From: an uncultured Rhodobacter sp.
GTDB taxonomy: Bacteria; Pseudomonadota; Alphaproteobacteria; Rhodobacterales; Rhodobacteraceae
Direction: 5' to 3'
DNA: 18,581 nt
Assembly (NCBI GenBank): GCA_937901435.1
Contig: CALGTJ010000825.1
Span: forward strand, 1 to 18,581
The notes beneath the pieces were generated by a model that was not told where the DNA came from, did not search any database, and saw nothing but the letters and a program-made list of their open reading frames with translations. Below are positions 1 through 8,198 of the stretch, piece by piece. The stretch's first letter is position 1. Each line of letters begins with the position of its first letter. The position numbers were made by a program, and so were the translations under genes.

Positions 1-2
1 TC

Positions 3-419
3 CTTCTGGTCGACCTGCCGCCCGGCACGGGCGATGTGCAGATGACGCTGTGCCAAAAGACCCAAGTGGCCGGCGCCATTGTCATTTCGACCCCGCAGGA
101 CATCGCGCTGATTGATGCACGCAAGGGCATCGACATGTTCCAGCAACTGAAATGTCCGATCCTCGGGATTGTCGAAAACATGTCCGGCTTTGTCTGTGAC
201 GGGTGCGGCAAGCAGCATTATCCCTTTGGTCATGGCGGCGCAAAGGCCGAGGCGGAAAAGCTGGGCGTGCCGTTTTTGGGCGAGATCCCGCTGGATCTGG
301 ACATCCGTGTCGCAGGCGACGGGGGCGCGCCGATCGTAGCGCTGAAACCCGACAGCCCACAGGCAGCAGGGTTCTGGGCCATTGCGGATGCCCTGATCGC
401 GCTGGAAACGCCTGCATGA
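3..419 (+). CDS. apbC: Mrp/NBP35 (ApbC) family Fe-S carrier P-loop ATPase, 3' part
   Basis: This is the C-terminal 138 residues of an Mrp/ApbC-type ATPase; the N-terminus with the Walker A loop lies before the window. The reading frame is open from base 3 and starts with LLVDLPPGTGD, the Walker B-like block of the family. It continues with the ISTPQDIALIDARKG and ENMSGF blocks, and then a C-x2-C pair (VCDGCG), which in this family bridges a transferable [4Fe-4S] cluster between two subunits. The family loads Fe-S clusters onto apoproteins in the cytoplasm. The stop codon overlaps the start of the next gene in an ATGA (416-419), so the two are probably translationally coupled. The family call is secure; the client proteins cannot be told from the sequence. 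Confidence 0.95.
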   Translation, partial: LLVDLPPGTGDVQMTLCQKTQVAGAIVISTPQDIALIDARKGIDMFQQLKCPILGIVENMSGFVCDGCGKQHYPFGHGGAKAEAEKLGVPFLGEIPLDLDIRVAGDGGAPIVALKPDSPQAAGFWAIADALIALETPA

Positions 420-1159
420 TCAGCACGCCGCAGACGACGGGCCTGTTGCAGCCAGAGTTTCCGCCCCTGCTTAAAGGTATGCCACTGGGTGGCGCGGGCA
501 ATCCCTTTGCCGCTGCGATCAAGGCGGCAGAGGATGAGGCCAGTCTGGGCGACGGGGTCACGCCCGGTCTGGTCCATTACGCGCAACGCGATGACCTGCT
601 GCGCGCGGCCGTCACCTTTGCCCCCGAAGTGCCTCTGGCGCGAGCCATTGGCGTGCTTTGGGCGGTTCAACTGGGCTTTGCGGACGCATTGGGCGCACTG
701 GCCCCGCCAGAAGTTGCGGTGCAATTTGACTGGCCCGACGGGTTACGCCTGAACGGGGCGCGCTGCGGTGGGTTCCGCGCCTGCGCCTCGACGCATGACC
801 CGGCGGAGGAACCCGACTGGCTGGTCATCGGGCTTGAGGTTGCGCTGCGCTCACAAGGCGACGGCGGCGCAACGCCGGACCAAACGACCCTGTCCGACGA
901 AGGCTGCGCCGAGATCACACCGCCGGACCTACTGGAAAGCTGGTCGCGGCACATGCTGGTCTGGGTCCACAGCTATCTGCACGAGGGGCTGGCCCCGCTG
1001 CACCAAAGCTATCGTGGCAAGGTGATCGGCATCGGCACCGACATCACGGCGCCTGCATCCGGCACCTTCACCGGGCTGGACGAATGTGGGGGGATGATCC
1101 TGAAGCAGGGCGAGACCACCCGGACTTTGCCTCTGACACAGATACTGGAGCAAGCATGA
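416..1159 (+). CDS. Biotin/lipoate protein ligase-like protein with DUF4444-type C-terminus
   Basis: A 247-residue protein. The start is the ATG overlapping the upstream stop, with GGAAA just before it. Residues 55-145 keep the outline of the biotin/lipoate ligase (BirA/LplA) fold: FDWPDG at 104-109 matches the ligase (K)WPND block, NGARCGG at 113-119 matches the loop that holds the catalytic lysine, and DWLVIGLEVAL at 134-144 matches the following strand. The C-terminal part (about 200-245, GIGTDITAPASGTF then LDECGGMIL) is what I recall as DUF4444, a Rhodobacteraceae-type appendage. The GRGRRG-type adenylate loop is absent and the usual lysine position appears to be Arg115, so ligase activity is uncertain. 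It ends in a second ATGA overlap with the next gene. Family assignment is from memory of annotated homologues. Confidence 0.75.
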   Translation: MISTPQTTGLLQPEFPPLLKGMPLGGAGNPFAAAIKAAEDEASLGDGVTPGLVHYAQRDDLLRAAVTFAPEVPLARAIGVLWAVQLGFADALGALAPPEVAVQFDWPDGLRLNGARCGGFRACASTHDPAEEPDWLVIGLEVALRSQGDGGATPDQTTLSDEGCAEITPPDLLESWSRHMLVWVHSYLHEGLAPLHQSYRGKVIGIGTDITAPASGTFTGLDECGGMILKQGETTRTLPLTQILEQA

Positions 1160-1629
1160 CTCAATTCGCGCGCGTCATCAGACTGGACGAAAGCGACCTG
1201 AACGTCTTTGAGACCCCCGGCGAGATTGGCGAATGGGCGATTTCCGGCGCGTTCGAGTTCTCTGACTGGACCGAGGCGCAATTGACCGGCAAGGCGCGGC
1301 AAGCCTTTGCAAATGGCTGGCTGGGGCTGGAAAGCTTTGGGCGCTCTACCTTTGTGGCTGTTGCCCCCATCACGCAGAACGAGGTCGACACGCTGACCCG
1401 CGCGCTTGCGCAGCATTTCGTCGACCACTACGGCGCTCCTGCCATCGAGGCCGCGCTGCCCGTGGCAGAGCGCGAGATCGTCAATATGCAAGAGATGTGC
1501 GAGGATCACACCCCCAATACGCTGATGGTGGTGGAACGCACGCTCGAAGAGGTCGGCGTGCGCGAAAAATTCCGCATCATCAAACCCCGCGACGCCGGGC
1601 TAGAGGCCTTTGCGGTGCATGGCACCTGA
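1156..1629 (+). CDS. Small conserved alphaproteobacterial protein (possibly DUF6505)
   Basis: A 157-residue cytoplasmic protein with no signal peptide or membrane segment. The start is the ATG in the ATGA overlap with the ligase-like gene, with GGAG nine bases upstream. The N-terminal half is acidic (RLDESDLNVFETPGE). The C-terminal half carries a conserved-looking NMQEMCEDHTPNTLMVVERTL stretch and ends with REKFRIIKPRD. I recognise it as the conserved partner of the two preceding genes in Rhodobacteraceae, which I recall as DUF6505; no biochemical function is known to me. The coupling of Mrp, ligase-like protein and this protein suggests a shared role in cofactor or metallo-enzyme maturation, which is inference only. 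It is the last gene of this plus-strand group; the genes beyond converge on it. Confidence 0.65.
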   Translation: MTQFARVIRLDESDLNVFETPGEIGEWAISGAFEFSDWTEAQLTGKARQAFANGWLGLESFGRSTFVAVAPITQNEVDTLTRALAQHFVDHYGAPAIEAALPVAEREIVNMQEMCEDHTPNTLMVVERTLEEVGVREKFRIIKPRDAGLEAFAVHGT

Positions 1630-1688
1630 TCCTGAAAACGATGTCACCTGCGCTCAAGTCGGCCCATTGAGAAAAGCACCGCCTTCCC

Positions 1689-1740
1689 CCTTCATCTGGC
1701 TATAAATACCTTGGGGGTCTGGGGGTGAAACCCCCAGCCT
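1689..1740. repeat. Extragenic hairpin/AT-box element at a convergent junction
   Basis: The 143-bp gap between convergent genes holds an AT-rich box TATAAATACC (1701-1710). A perfect 7-bp inverted repeat follows, CTGGGGG (1719-1725) and CCCCCAG (1731-1737), around a TGAAA loop. This pairing of a TATTTAT-type box with a G/C-run hairpin is, as far as I recall, a very frequent extragenic element in roseobacter genomes. It may act as a bidirectional terminator for the plus-strand trio and the minus-strand ABC operon, although no long T run follows the stem on either strand. Confidence 0.5.
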
Positions 1741-1772
1741 GTCGGATTTGCTTGGCAAATTCGAGGCCCCGA

Positions 1773-2822
1773 TTACCGCACAGCATCGCCCTTGGCATCA
1801 AAGAAGGTCAGCCGCTCGGGCGCAAAGATCAGCCCCACCTGCGCGCCAATCTCTAGCTCGCTTTCGCCCGGTGTGCGCACAGAGATCTGACCAAGAGGTC
1901 CGCAATCGACCACCACAAACGTATCCGCGCCAAGGTATTCCACCACATCCACGCGCCCGTCGCACTGCCCCTCGCCCGCCGCCCCGATCAGGATATGCTC
2001 CGGGCGGATGCCGATCCGGGTGGCCGAAGAGGGACCAGTGTAAGCGCCCCCGCGTCCACCGTCTAACGTATAGGCGTCACCGCTGGTCTGGCAGGGAAAG
2101 ACGTTCATCTTGGGGCTGCCGATAAACTGCGCCACAAAGGTATTTGCAGGCCGGTTATATAACTCGCGCGGCGTGCCGACCTGAATGATGCGCCCCGCGT
2201 CCAGCACCACGATGCGGTCGGCCAGCGTCATCGCCTCGACCTGATCGTGGGTCACATAGATCATCGTCGATTTCAGTGATTGATGCAGCTTTGAAATCTC
2301 GTACCGCATCTCGACCCTCAGCGAGGCGTCAAGGTTGGACAACGGTTCGTCAAACAGAAACGCGGTGGGATCGCGCACGATAGAGCGGCCAATCGCGACC
2401 CTCTGGCGCTGCCCGCCGGACAGATCCTTGGGGCGGCGATCAAGATAGTCGGTCAGTTTCAGCGTGTCAGCGGCGGCATTCACCTTAGCGCTGATCTCTG
2501 ACTTGGGCGCGCCTGCCGTTTTCAGCGAAAACCCCATGTTATCGCGCACCGACATATGCGGATAAAGCGCGTAGGACTGAAACACCATTGCCAACCCGCG
2601 CTTTGAGGGCGGCTGGTCCGTGGCCTCGACCCCGTCAATGTCCAGCCCACCGCGAGAGATATCCTCGAGCCCGCCGATCATCCGCAACAGCGTGGATTTT
2701 CCGCAGCCCGAGGGACCGACAAAGACGATGAACTCTCCGTTCCTGATCTCAAGATCGACGCCTTTGATGACCTGAACCTCGCCATACCACTTTTCGACCG
2801 CGCGTAGCGTGATTGCCCCCAT
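1773..2822 (-). CDS. Sugar ABC transporter ATP-binding protein (UgpC/MalK type)
   Basis: A 349-residue ATPase that powers the binding-protein-dependent importer encoded just upstream. Visible motifs: aromatic A-loop Tyr13, Walker [10 protein letters not shown] at 36-44, Q-loop FQSYALYPH at 81-89, signature LSGGQ at 134-138, Walker B AFLFDEP at 154-160, D-loop SNLDA, and switch His192 (YVTHDQ). The C-terminal third (about 235-349) is the regulatory TOBE-type extension of the MalK/UgpC/MsmK group, including the IGIRPEHI motif. Length matches the family (about 330-370). The start is an ATG with GAGAGG at good spacing. It is the last gene of the operon, 13 bp after the glycosidase gene. Members of this group often serve several importers, but its place in the operon ties it to this one. 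Confidence 0.95.
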   Translation of the reverse strand: MGAITLRAVEKWYGEVQVIKGVDLEIRNGEFIVFVGPSGCGKSTLLRMIGGLEDISRGGLDIDGVEATDQPPSKRGLAMVFQSYALYPHMSVRDNMGFSLKTAGAPKSEISAKVNAAADTLKLTDYLDRRPKDLSGGQRQRVAIGRSIVRDPTAFLFDEPLSNLDASLRVEMRYEISKLHQSLKSTMIYVTHDQVEAMTLADRIVVLDAGRIIQVGTPRELYNRPANTFVAQFIGSPKMNVFPCQTSGDAYTLDGGRGGAYTGPSSATRIGIRPEHILIGAAGEGQCDGRVDVVEYLGADTFVVVDCGPLGQISVRTPGESELEIGAQVGLIFAPERLTFFDAKGDAVR

Positions 2823-2835
2823 CAGACTGCCCCTC

Positions 2836-4089
2836 TCAAAATGGTTTGGTGTTTGGCGAGGCCCAGCCCAGCCAGACCGCCGCCGTCCATGTAAACGACT
2901 GCCCCCCCGCCGGGCTGCCGTCGCGTGGGTCGAAATACTCCGAGAATCCGTGATCCGCGATCAGATCGGCGGTGTTGCGGCGCAGGGCCTCGGCCTCTGG
3001 CATGGCGAAATCGGCCATACCCATGCCCGCCAGCATATTCATGATCCCCCAGACAGGCCCGCGCCAATAGCGCATCCCGTCAAACTTGGGGCTGCGTGGA
3101 TCGCAGGACGGAATGCCATAGCGCATCCCCTGCATCACCTTGGGCAGCAGCGCGCGCATCTCGGGGTGGTCCAGCCCCGCGTACCAGCACAGAAAGGATG
3201 CGTTCGAGATCGAGTTGGCCCATTCGCCCGACACCGCGTCGCGCGCGTCATAGGACCCAAGCTCTGCGTTCCACAGGGTCTCTGCCCCCTCTTCCAGCGT
3301 CGCGATCCAAGTGTCTATCGCATCTGTGTCCCGTCCCAAAGCCTGCCCCAAAGCCGCCAGATCGCGCTGCGCCCGCAAAAGCGTAAAGGTCATCGTCGGA
3401 TCAGCCACCCGAAACGGCGTGTCCACCAGCAAAGCTGCATCGTCCCATTTCAGGCGGTGGCCGCGCTGCACCAGCCAGATATAACGGTCGTAATCGGCCT
3501 TGGTCGGACGCATGGCGCTGTCCACATGCGAGGTGTCGCGGCGGTGATACTCGCCCACTTCACCGGGCGTCAGCGCCGCCATCGCCCCGTCCCAGTCGGG
3601 GGCATTGTCGCGTCCGGCCTCCCACGGATGGGTGATGCAGACCGCGCCCCGATCCAGCCGCCAGTCCATGAACCAGCCATGCCACGCCAGCATCCTGTCA
3701 AACATCGGCGCAAACCTCTGTGCGCCGATCACGGGATTCTTGTCATAAACCATCCGCGCCATGGTCGCCGCAATCGGCGGCTGGCTGATCCCGGACGAGG
3801 GCAACGGCCCCACACCGCCCCAGACATCCGGCCCCGGAAAATACCCCGGATCGACCTTGTGAAACAGAATGTGGGGCACCATGCCATTGTCCCACTGCCC
3901 GCTCAGCAGCGTGTCCAACTCGTCCCAGCCCCGGCTGACATCGAAATCGGCAAACCCCATCGCCGCAAAGGCGCTGTCCCAGTTCCACTGATAGGGATAG
4001 AGGCCGTCGGTCGGCACCGTATACCCCCCCCGGTCGTTCATCCTCAGGATCGCGCGCGCAGCGGCGTCCAGTTCGTCTGTGCGTGTCAT
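2836..4089 (-). CDS. GH63-like glycoside hydrolase (mannosylglycerate/glucosylglycerate hydrolase type)
   Basis: A 417-residue cytoplasmic glycosidase without signal peptide, the size of bacterial GH63 mannosylglycerate/glucosylglycerate hydrolases (about 420-450). The family blocks are all present. [11 protein letters not shown] at 31-41 holds the substrate-shaping Tyr31, Trp35, Trp37 and Asp38. HPWEAGRDN at 154-162 holds the probable catalytic acid Asp161. YWRGPVW at 341-347 and GFSEYFDP at 381-388 follow, the latter with the probable catalytic base Glu384, and then SFTWTAA. The spacing Trp156 to Asp161 and Tyr341/Trp342/Trp347 agrees with what I remember of the Mycobacterium hassiacum and Thermus enzymes. 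It would split the imported glycoside into hexose and glycerate, or a similar aglycone. It sits between the permease gene (6-bp gap) and the ATPase gene. Fold and catalytic pair are fairly sure; the exact substrate is inference, and glucosylglycerol or another small alpha-glucoside is possible. Confidence 0.8.
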   Translation of the reverse strand: MTRTDELDAAARAILRMNDRGGYTVPTDGLYPYQWNWDSAFAAMGFADFDVSRGWDELDTLLSGQWDNGMVPHILFHKVDPGYFPGPDVWGGVGPLPSSGISQPPIAATMARMVYDKNPVIGAQRFAPMFDRMLAWHGWFMDWRLDRGAVCITHPWEAGRDNAPDWDGAMAALTPGEVGEYHRRDTSHVDSAMRPTKADYDRYIWLVQRGHRLKWDDAALLVDTPFRVADPTMTFTLLRAQRDLAALGQALGRDTDAIDTWIATLEEGAETLWNAELGSYDARDAVSGEWANSISNASFLCWYAGLDHPEMRALLPKVMQGMRYGIPSCDPRSPKFDGMRYWRGPVWGIMNMLAGMGMADFAMPEAEALRRNTADLIADHGFSEYFDPRDGSPAGGQSFTWTAAVWLGWASPNTKPF

Positions 4090-4095
4090 TCTCGT

Positions 4096-5316
4096 TTAGC
4101 CCTTTACCGATCCGGCCGTTAAGCCTTTGACCATGAAGCGTTCCAGCCCCAGAAAGATCACCATGATCGGCAGCGTCGCAATCACCGCCCCCGCCATCAA
4201 ATGCTGCCGCGGGATTTCTGACGAATTCAACATCGCCACCCCGCGTGTCAGGGTGAATTTCGACGGATCATCCAGCAGCATGAAGGCCAGCAGGAACTCG
4301 TTCCACGCGATCATAAAGACGTAGAGCGACACAGAGGCCAGCGCGGGCAGTGATAGCGGCAGGGTGATCTTTAAGATCACCTGAAGCCGGGTCAGACCAT
4401 CCATCAGACCGGCCTCTTCCACCTCGCTGGGCAGACCGCGAAAATACCCCTGTAGCATGTACAAGGCGACCGGAATCGTGGTGACGGGATAGATCAGCAC
4501 GATGCCCAGCACCGAATTGCGCAAGCCCACCATCGAGAACACGATGTAAATCGGCAGCGCCAGCACGATCATCGGCACCATGTAAACCAGCAGGATCGAG
4601 CGTGAAAACGCCGCCCGCCCGCGAAATCGCAACCGCGCCACCGCATAGGCGCCGGGGATCGAAAAGAGCAGCGTGATGATCACGGTCAGCACGGCGATGT
4701 AAAAGCTGGTCCAGAGGTAACTGCCGAAATTGAACTGGGTGAAAAGCTCTGAATAGCTGCGAAACAAATCCCAGCCCCGGCTTAGATCCAGCGAGAAATC
4801 CAGCGGGTTCTGTAGCAACGCCTGTTGCGATTTCAGGCTGGTCATCACCATGACATAAAACGGGATCAGCACGATGGCCGTGAACACGATATACCCGAAC
4901 CCTGTCAGAAAGCGGATCCAGGCGGCCTCCCATTCGTGGCGGGTCAGCGCGTTTGGCGCGCAGTCCTTGGTTATCTTCACATGGGTGACCCCAAATAGCC
5001 CGCCAAGGGCCGCGCTAAGCACACAGGCAAGGCCCAGCGAGACCTCGGGCGCAAAGACCACCGGCCCCACGCCAAGTGCCCCCGCCACGGCAAGAATGAC
5101 CGCGCCCCCCGGCACGATCCCTGCCCAAAGCGGGGCGCGCAAATAGATCAGCCCCACGCCAAGTCCGCCGCCCCAAAGCAGCGAGGCGAGCATTGACGGG
5201 CGAAACCCCTGCCCTGTCGCAAAACTCATCGCGACCGCAAGGATGATCGACAAAACCACCATCCAAAGCGCGCCAAGCAGCGCCCCGGCGACGACCCCAT
5301 GGCGCAACCTATCCAT
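4096..5316 (-). CDS. Sugar ABC transporter permease, MalG type with extra N-terminal membrane domain
   Basis: An inner-membrane permease of 406 residues from the ATG at 5316, which has GGGGG seven bases upstream. A longer reading from a TTG at 5370 is open but has no comparable ribosome site. Residues about 135-406 are a standard MalG-type subunit: first helix at about 137-158, then five more helices, and the ATPase-contact EAA loop EEAGLMDGLTRLQVILKITLP at 300-320. Residues 1-115 are additional and hydrophobic, with apparent helices near 7-32, 42-58, 65-82 and 92-110, so the protein is about 120 residues longer than usual (about 275-300). The extra part resembles no domain I can name. It forms the membrane pore with the 5395-6627 subunit. 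Confidence 0.88.
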   Translation of the reverse strand: MDRLRHGVVAGALLGALWMVVLSIILAVAMSFATGQGFRPSMLASLLWGGGLGVGLIYLRAPLWAGIVPGGAVILAVAGALGVGPVVFAPEVSLGLACVLSAALGGLFGVTHVKITKDCAPNALTRHEWEAAWIRFLTGFGYIVFTAIVLIPFYVMVMTSLKSQQALLQNPLDFSLDLSRGWDLFRSYSELFTQFNFGSYLWTSFYIAVLTVIITLLFSIPGAYAVARLRFRGRAAFSRSILLVYMVPMIVLALPIYIVFSMVGLRNSVLGIVLIYPVTTIPVALYMLQGYFRGLPSEVEEAGLMDGLTRLQVILKITLPLSLPALASVSLYVFMIAWNEFLLAFMLLDDPSKFTLTRGVAMLNSSEIPRQHLMAGAVIATLPIMVIFLGLERFMVKGLTAGSVKG

Positions 5317-5394
5317 GATGGTGCCCCCGCTGACGCACAACGCCCCGCTTGACCCGCGCGCAACATCCAAATTTCTGACGAAGATTTGTGCCCA

Positions 5395-6627
5395 TTACAG
5401 ACCTTCCTCCTGACTGATAAAGCGGAAGAAAAACACCGAGAACACCAACAGGCAGGCAAAGATCACAACCGCCACCGCAGCACCCGCGCCAATGTTCGAG
5501 ATCGCAAAGGCCTGTTCGTAGACATTGACCGTCAAGGTCCGCGTGCCCGCATTGCCCCCCGTCAGCAAAAAGATGTCGTCGAATTTGTTGAACGTCCAGA
5601 TAAACCGCAGCAGGAACAGCACCGACAGAATACCCAGCAGCATCGGCATGCTCAGATACCAAAATTGCTGAAACGGCGAGGCCCCGTCCATATCCGCCGC
5701 CTCATACATATCGGTATCAATCGACTGCATCCGTGCCAGAATGAACAGGAAGGATAGCGGAAAATAGCGCCAGATTTCGAACACCGTCACCATGATCAGC
5801 GCCAGCGGCCGTTGCCCGAAAAAATTGATCGCGCCCTCGGTCACGCCCATCTGGATCAGCAAAGCGTTGATCGAGCCGGAAAACGGATCAAACAGCGTCA
5901 CCCATGTAAAGGCGACGGCAATGATGGGCGAGACATAGGGAAACAGAAACAGCCCTCGCAAAATCCCTTGCCCGCGAAAGCTCTTGTTCAGCAAAAGGGC
6001 TGCAAACAGCCCGACCACAAGCGCGCCGATGGTGCCAAAGACCGCATAGAACAGCGTCGCCCAAAGCACTTGCCAGAATTCTGACCCATCGAAGATCCGC
6101 GCGAAATTCTGGCCCGTAAACTCGGCGTTGGTCAGCACATTGTCGCCCTGCCCGCTCACCTCGGGGGCGCTGCCCTCGGTCATGTCCTCGGCCGTATCGC
6201 CGTCGGTGCCAAGCGTCACCGGAATTTGCAGGCGCTCATTAAACCCCGGCTCTATCGTTTTGAAATCACAAATCAATACTGCGCCTTCAAGGGTGCAGAC
6301 CTCGGGCAACTCACCAAGCGTCACGCCCTCGGGGATCACATCGCGAAAGCTTACCCCGTCAATCGGTTTGCTTTGCGACGAATTGCGCACCCGGTATTCG
6401 ATCCGATACGCCTCGCCCCGGCTGCGCAGGCTTTCGCGTACAATCGGCGTCACCGCGCGCAGATCCGCAATACCCACGGGTTTGACGCTGATCCAGAAGA
6501 TTGCCAGCAGCGGCAAGATAATAACCATACTAACGATCGCCAGCGTGGGCAGCAGCAGCCCCCAGGCCAGCCGCGCCTCGCGCCGCGCCAAGGCCCCGCG
6601 CGTGGTCGGAGGGCTCGCTTGTGTCAT
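5395..6627 (-). CDS. Sugar ABC transporter permease, MalF type with periplasmic Ig/DUF11-like insert
   Basis: A 410-residue inner-membrane permease starting at an ATG. The first helix is at about 22-46. An approximately 120-residue hydrophilic segment (50-170) that should face the periplasm follows. The remaining five helices run from about 184, with an EAA loop YEAADMDGASPFQQFWYLSMP at 308-328. The insert holds a beta-rich stretch at 72-140 (YRIEYRVRN, then FRDVIPEGVTLGE, then LQIPVTL) with two cysteines (111 and 120). It looks like a DUF11/Ig-type domain. An acidic linker (141-165) follows. E. coli MalF has a large periplasmic loop at the same place that contacts its binding protein, so a docking role is a reasonable inference. 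The gap to the next permease start is 78 bp. Confidence 0.88.
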   Translation of the reverse strand: MTQASPPTTRGALARREARLAWGLLLPTLAIVSMVIILPLLAIFWISVKPVGIADLRAVTPIVRESLRSRGEAYRIEYRVRNSSQSKPIDGVSFRDVIPEGVTLGELPEVCTLEGAVLICDFKTIEPGFNERLQIPVTLGTDGDTAEDMTEGSAPEVSGQGDNVLTNAEFTGQNFARIFDGSEFWQVLWATLFYAVFGTIGALVVGLFAALLLNKSFRGQGILRGLFLFPYVSPIIAVAFTWVTLFDPFSGSINALLIQMGVTEGAINFFGQRPLALIMVTVFEIWRYFPLSFLFILARMQSIDTDMYEAADMDGASPFQQFWYLSMPMLLGILSVLFLLRFIWTFNKFDDIFLLTGGNAGTRTLTVNVYEQAFAISNIGAGAAVAVVIFACLLVFSVFFFRFISQEEGL

Positions 6628-6660
6628 ACAAAGCTATCCATGACGAAAAAAGGTAAACAG

Positions 6661-6689
6661 CGGGTGGCGCGCGGTTGACGCGCCACCCG
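6661..6689 (-). terminator. Intercistronic hairpin after the binding-protein gene
   Basis: A perfect 11-bp inverted repeat, CGGGTGGCGCG (6661-6671) and CGCGCCACCCG (6679-6689), with a 7-nt loop. It lies 17 bp after the binding-protein stop. On the minus strand a T-rich run (CCTTTTTTCG) follows about 10 nt after the stem, so it can act as a partial terminator. It can also protect the upstream message from 3' decay. Either way it would raise binding protein relative to the membrane subunits. Confidence 0.7.
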
Positions 6690-6705
6690 ATCAGTCACGA
6701 CAGGT

Positions 6706-8067
6706 TCACTCGACCGTCGCCAGTTCCGCGTTCATCGCGGCCACAGCAGCAGCGGCGTCAAGCTCGCCATCCAGAAATTGGCGTACCACGCGGTTGACCG
6801 CCTGCCCGTTGATCATCTTCGAGGCCAGCGACAACTGTCCATCCGCCACGCCCCAACGCTGCGCCACGTCCAGACCGCCTGTGATTTCGGCAATCATTTC
6901 TGGGGCATAGAGCTTTGACAGAGGCGCTTTGCGATCCACCCCAACGTCCAGCATCGACCAGCCTTGCGTAAATTTTCCGGGCTCTTCCATCGTGCCCGTG
7001 CGCACCGGAAACTTGCCCTCTGGTGCGATGGACAGCGTCTGCAAATAGCCTTGGTCCATCGAGAATTTCACAAACTCCATGGCCGTATCGGTATCCGCAT
7101 CCGAGGTGATCCCGAAGTAACGCACATCGCCCCAAGCCGCCCCGTCCGGATTGGACGGGCCTGCAAATGTGGTCACGATGCCCGTCTTGCTGGCCAACTC
7201 ACCAGAGGTCGGATCGTCGTTGATCGTGGGCGGCGCGCTATCGCGCAGACCGGCCAGTTCGTCCAGAATAAAGGGCGACCAGATGATCATCGCGGCTTGT
7301 CCGGCAAAGTACAGCTCGCGCGATTGCTTCCAGTACAGCTCTCCCGAAGGCGAGGCGTCCGCGATGGCCTTGTAGAACTCCAACACCTCGATCGTCGGGC
7401 CAACCTCCAGCGGCTTGAAGCCATCGGGACCGACGGGCGACACGCCATTGGCGAGGAACACATGTTCCAGCACCTGACTCATGAAATTCTCGTCCACCTT
7501 GGTGGCGGCCACGAACCCGTACATCTGCGGCGGGTTGTGCAGTGCCGCCAAAGCGGCGGAAACATTGGCATAGGAATTGGGCGCGGCAAGGCCCTTTTCA
7601 TCAAACAAATCCTTGCGGTAGACGATCATCTGCGTCCAGCCGTCCACCGGCACAGAGGCGATCCCACCGTCGTAGGCGGCCATGGCCACCGCGCCGGGGG
7701 CAAAGGTGGAAATGCCCAGATCCTCGACCACTTCGGTCGCGGCATCGGTGTCCAGCAGCCCGGCCTCGGCCCATGGCAGCGCATATTGCAGGGTGTGATA
7801 GATCACGTCAGGCAGATCGGATGCGGCAAAGGCCGCCGTGGCGCGCGTGCCGAGATCGCTTTCGCTGACCGGGATGACCTCCACCTTGTTGCCCGTCGCC
7901 GTCTCGAACTCTGCCGCCATCGCCTGTTGCCGCGCCAGCCGCTCTGGCTGTTCTTCGGTCGTCCAGAAACGGATGTCATCGGCCACCGCCGCCCCCGTCA
8001 GCATCACAAGCCCCATCGCAGAGCTTAGCATCAGCCGTGCGGTGCCAGTTTTGGATTGAATGGTCAT
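6706..8067 (-). CDS. Extracellular sugar-binding protein of the ABC importer
   Basis: A 453-residue periplasmic solute-binding protein. The start is the ATG at 8067 because AGGGAGGA stands four bases upstream; an in-frame extension to 8136 lacks this and would bury the signal peptide. Residues 1-29 are a Sec signal with hydrophobic core LMLSSAMGLVMLTGAA and cleavage at AVA|DD. There is no lipobox cysteine, so the protein is soluble. The mature part begins DIRFWTTEEQPERLARQQAM, the usual first strand and helix of family 1 (MalE/UgpB-like) sugar-binding proteins, and length fits that family. It has many aromatic residues (GWTQMIVYRKDLF, YFAGQAAMIIWSPF) as expected for sugar stacking. It is first in the five-gene operon and divergent from the LacI regulator. 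Confidence 0.92.
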   Translation of the reverse strand: MTIQSKTGTARLMLSSAMGLVMLTGAAVADDIRFWTTEEQPERLARQQAMAAEFETATGNKVEVIPVSESDLGTRATAAFAASDLPDVIYHTLQYALPWAEAGLLDTDAATEVVEDLGISTFAPGAVAMAAYDGGIASVPVDGWTQMIVYRKDLFDEKGLAAPNSYANVSAALAALHNPPQMYGFVAATKVDENFMSQVLEHVFLANGVSPVGPDGFKPLEVGPTIEVLEFYKAIADASPSGELYWKQSRELYFAGQAAMIIWSPFILDELAGLRDSAPPTINDDPTSGELASKTGIVTTFAGPSNPDGAAWGDVRYFGITSDADTDTAMEFVKFSMDQGYLQTLSIAPEGKFPVRTGTMEEPGKFTQGWSMLDVGVDRKAPLSKLYAPEMIAEITGGLDVAQRWGVADGQLSLASKMINGQAVNRVVRQFLDGELDAAAAVAAMNAELATVE

Positions 8068-8186
8068 GTCGTCCTCCCTGTGGAAATTCATCTGCGCTTT
8101 CACCCCAAAGCGCACGGATCGCGTTTGACGAAGCATTGCCGAACTCTGGTGCCAGCCTGCTCTGGGTCAGTAAAACATTTGTTGGT

Positions 8187-8198
8187 TGCAACGTTGCA
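8187..8198. promoter_or_regulatory. Perfect palindromic LacI-family operator candidate O1
   Basis: TGCAACGTTGCA is a perfect 12-bp palindrome with a central CG step, the standard shape of LacI/GalR-family operators. It lies 120 bp upstream of the binding-protein start and 157 bp upstream of the regulator start, between the two divergent genes. The adjacent LacI-type protein is the obvious candidate to bind it. Confidence 0.6.

Noticed and set aside
2809..4122. Long open frame (437 codons) on the plus strand opposite the glycosidase gene
   Set aside because: It lies fully antisense to a clear GH63-like gene; the translation is Arg/His/Pro-rich as expected for the shadow of a GC-rich gene, and it matches no family.
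5317..5370. Alternative TTG start of the second permease
   Set aside because: It would add 18 residues without a clear ribosome site, whereas the ATG at 5316 has GGGGG at suitable spacing and begins right before the first hydrophobic helix.
6964..8028. Plus-strand open frame opposite the sugar-binding protein gene
   Set aside because: Shadow frame with Arg/His-rich composition; the minus strand has a signal peptide, a ribosome site and family motifs.
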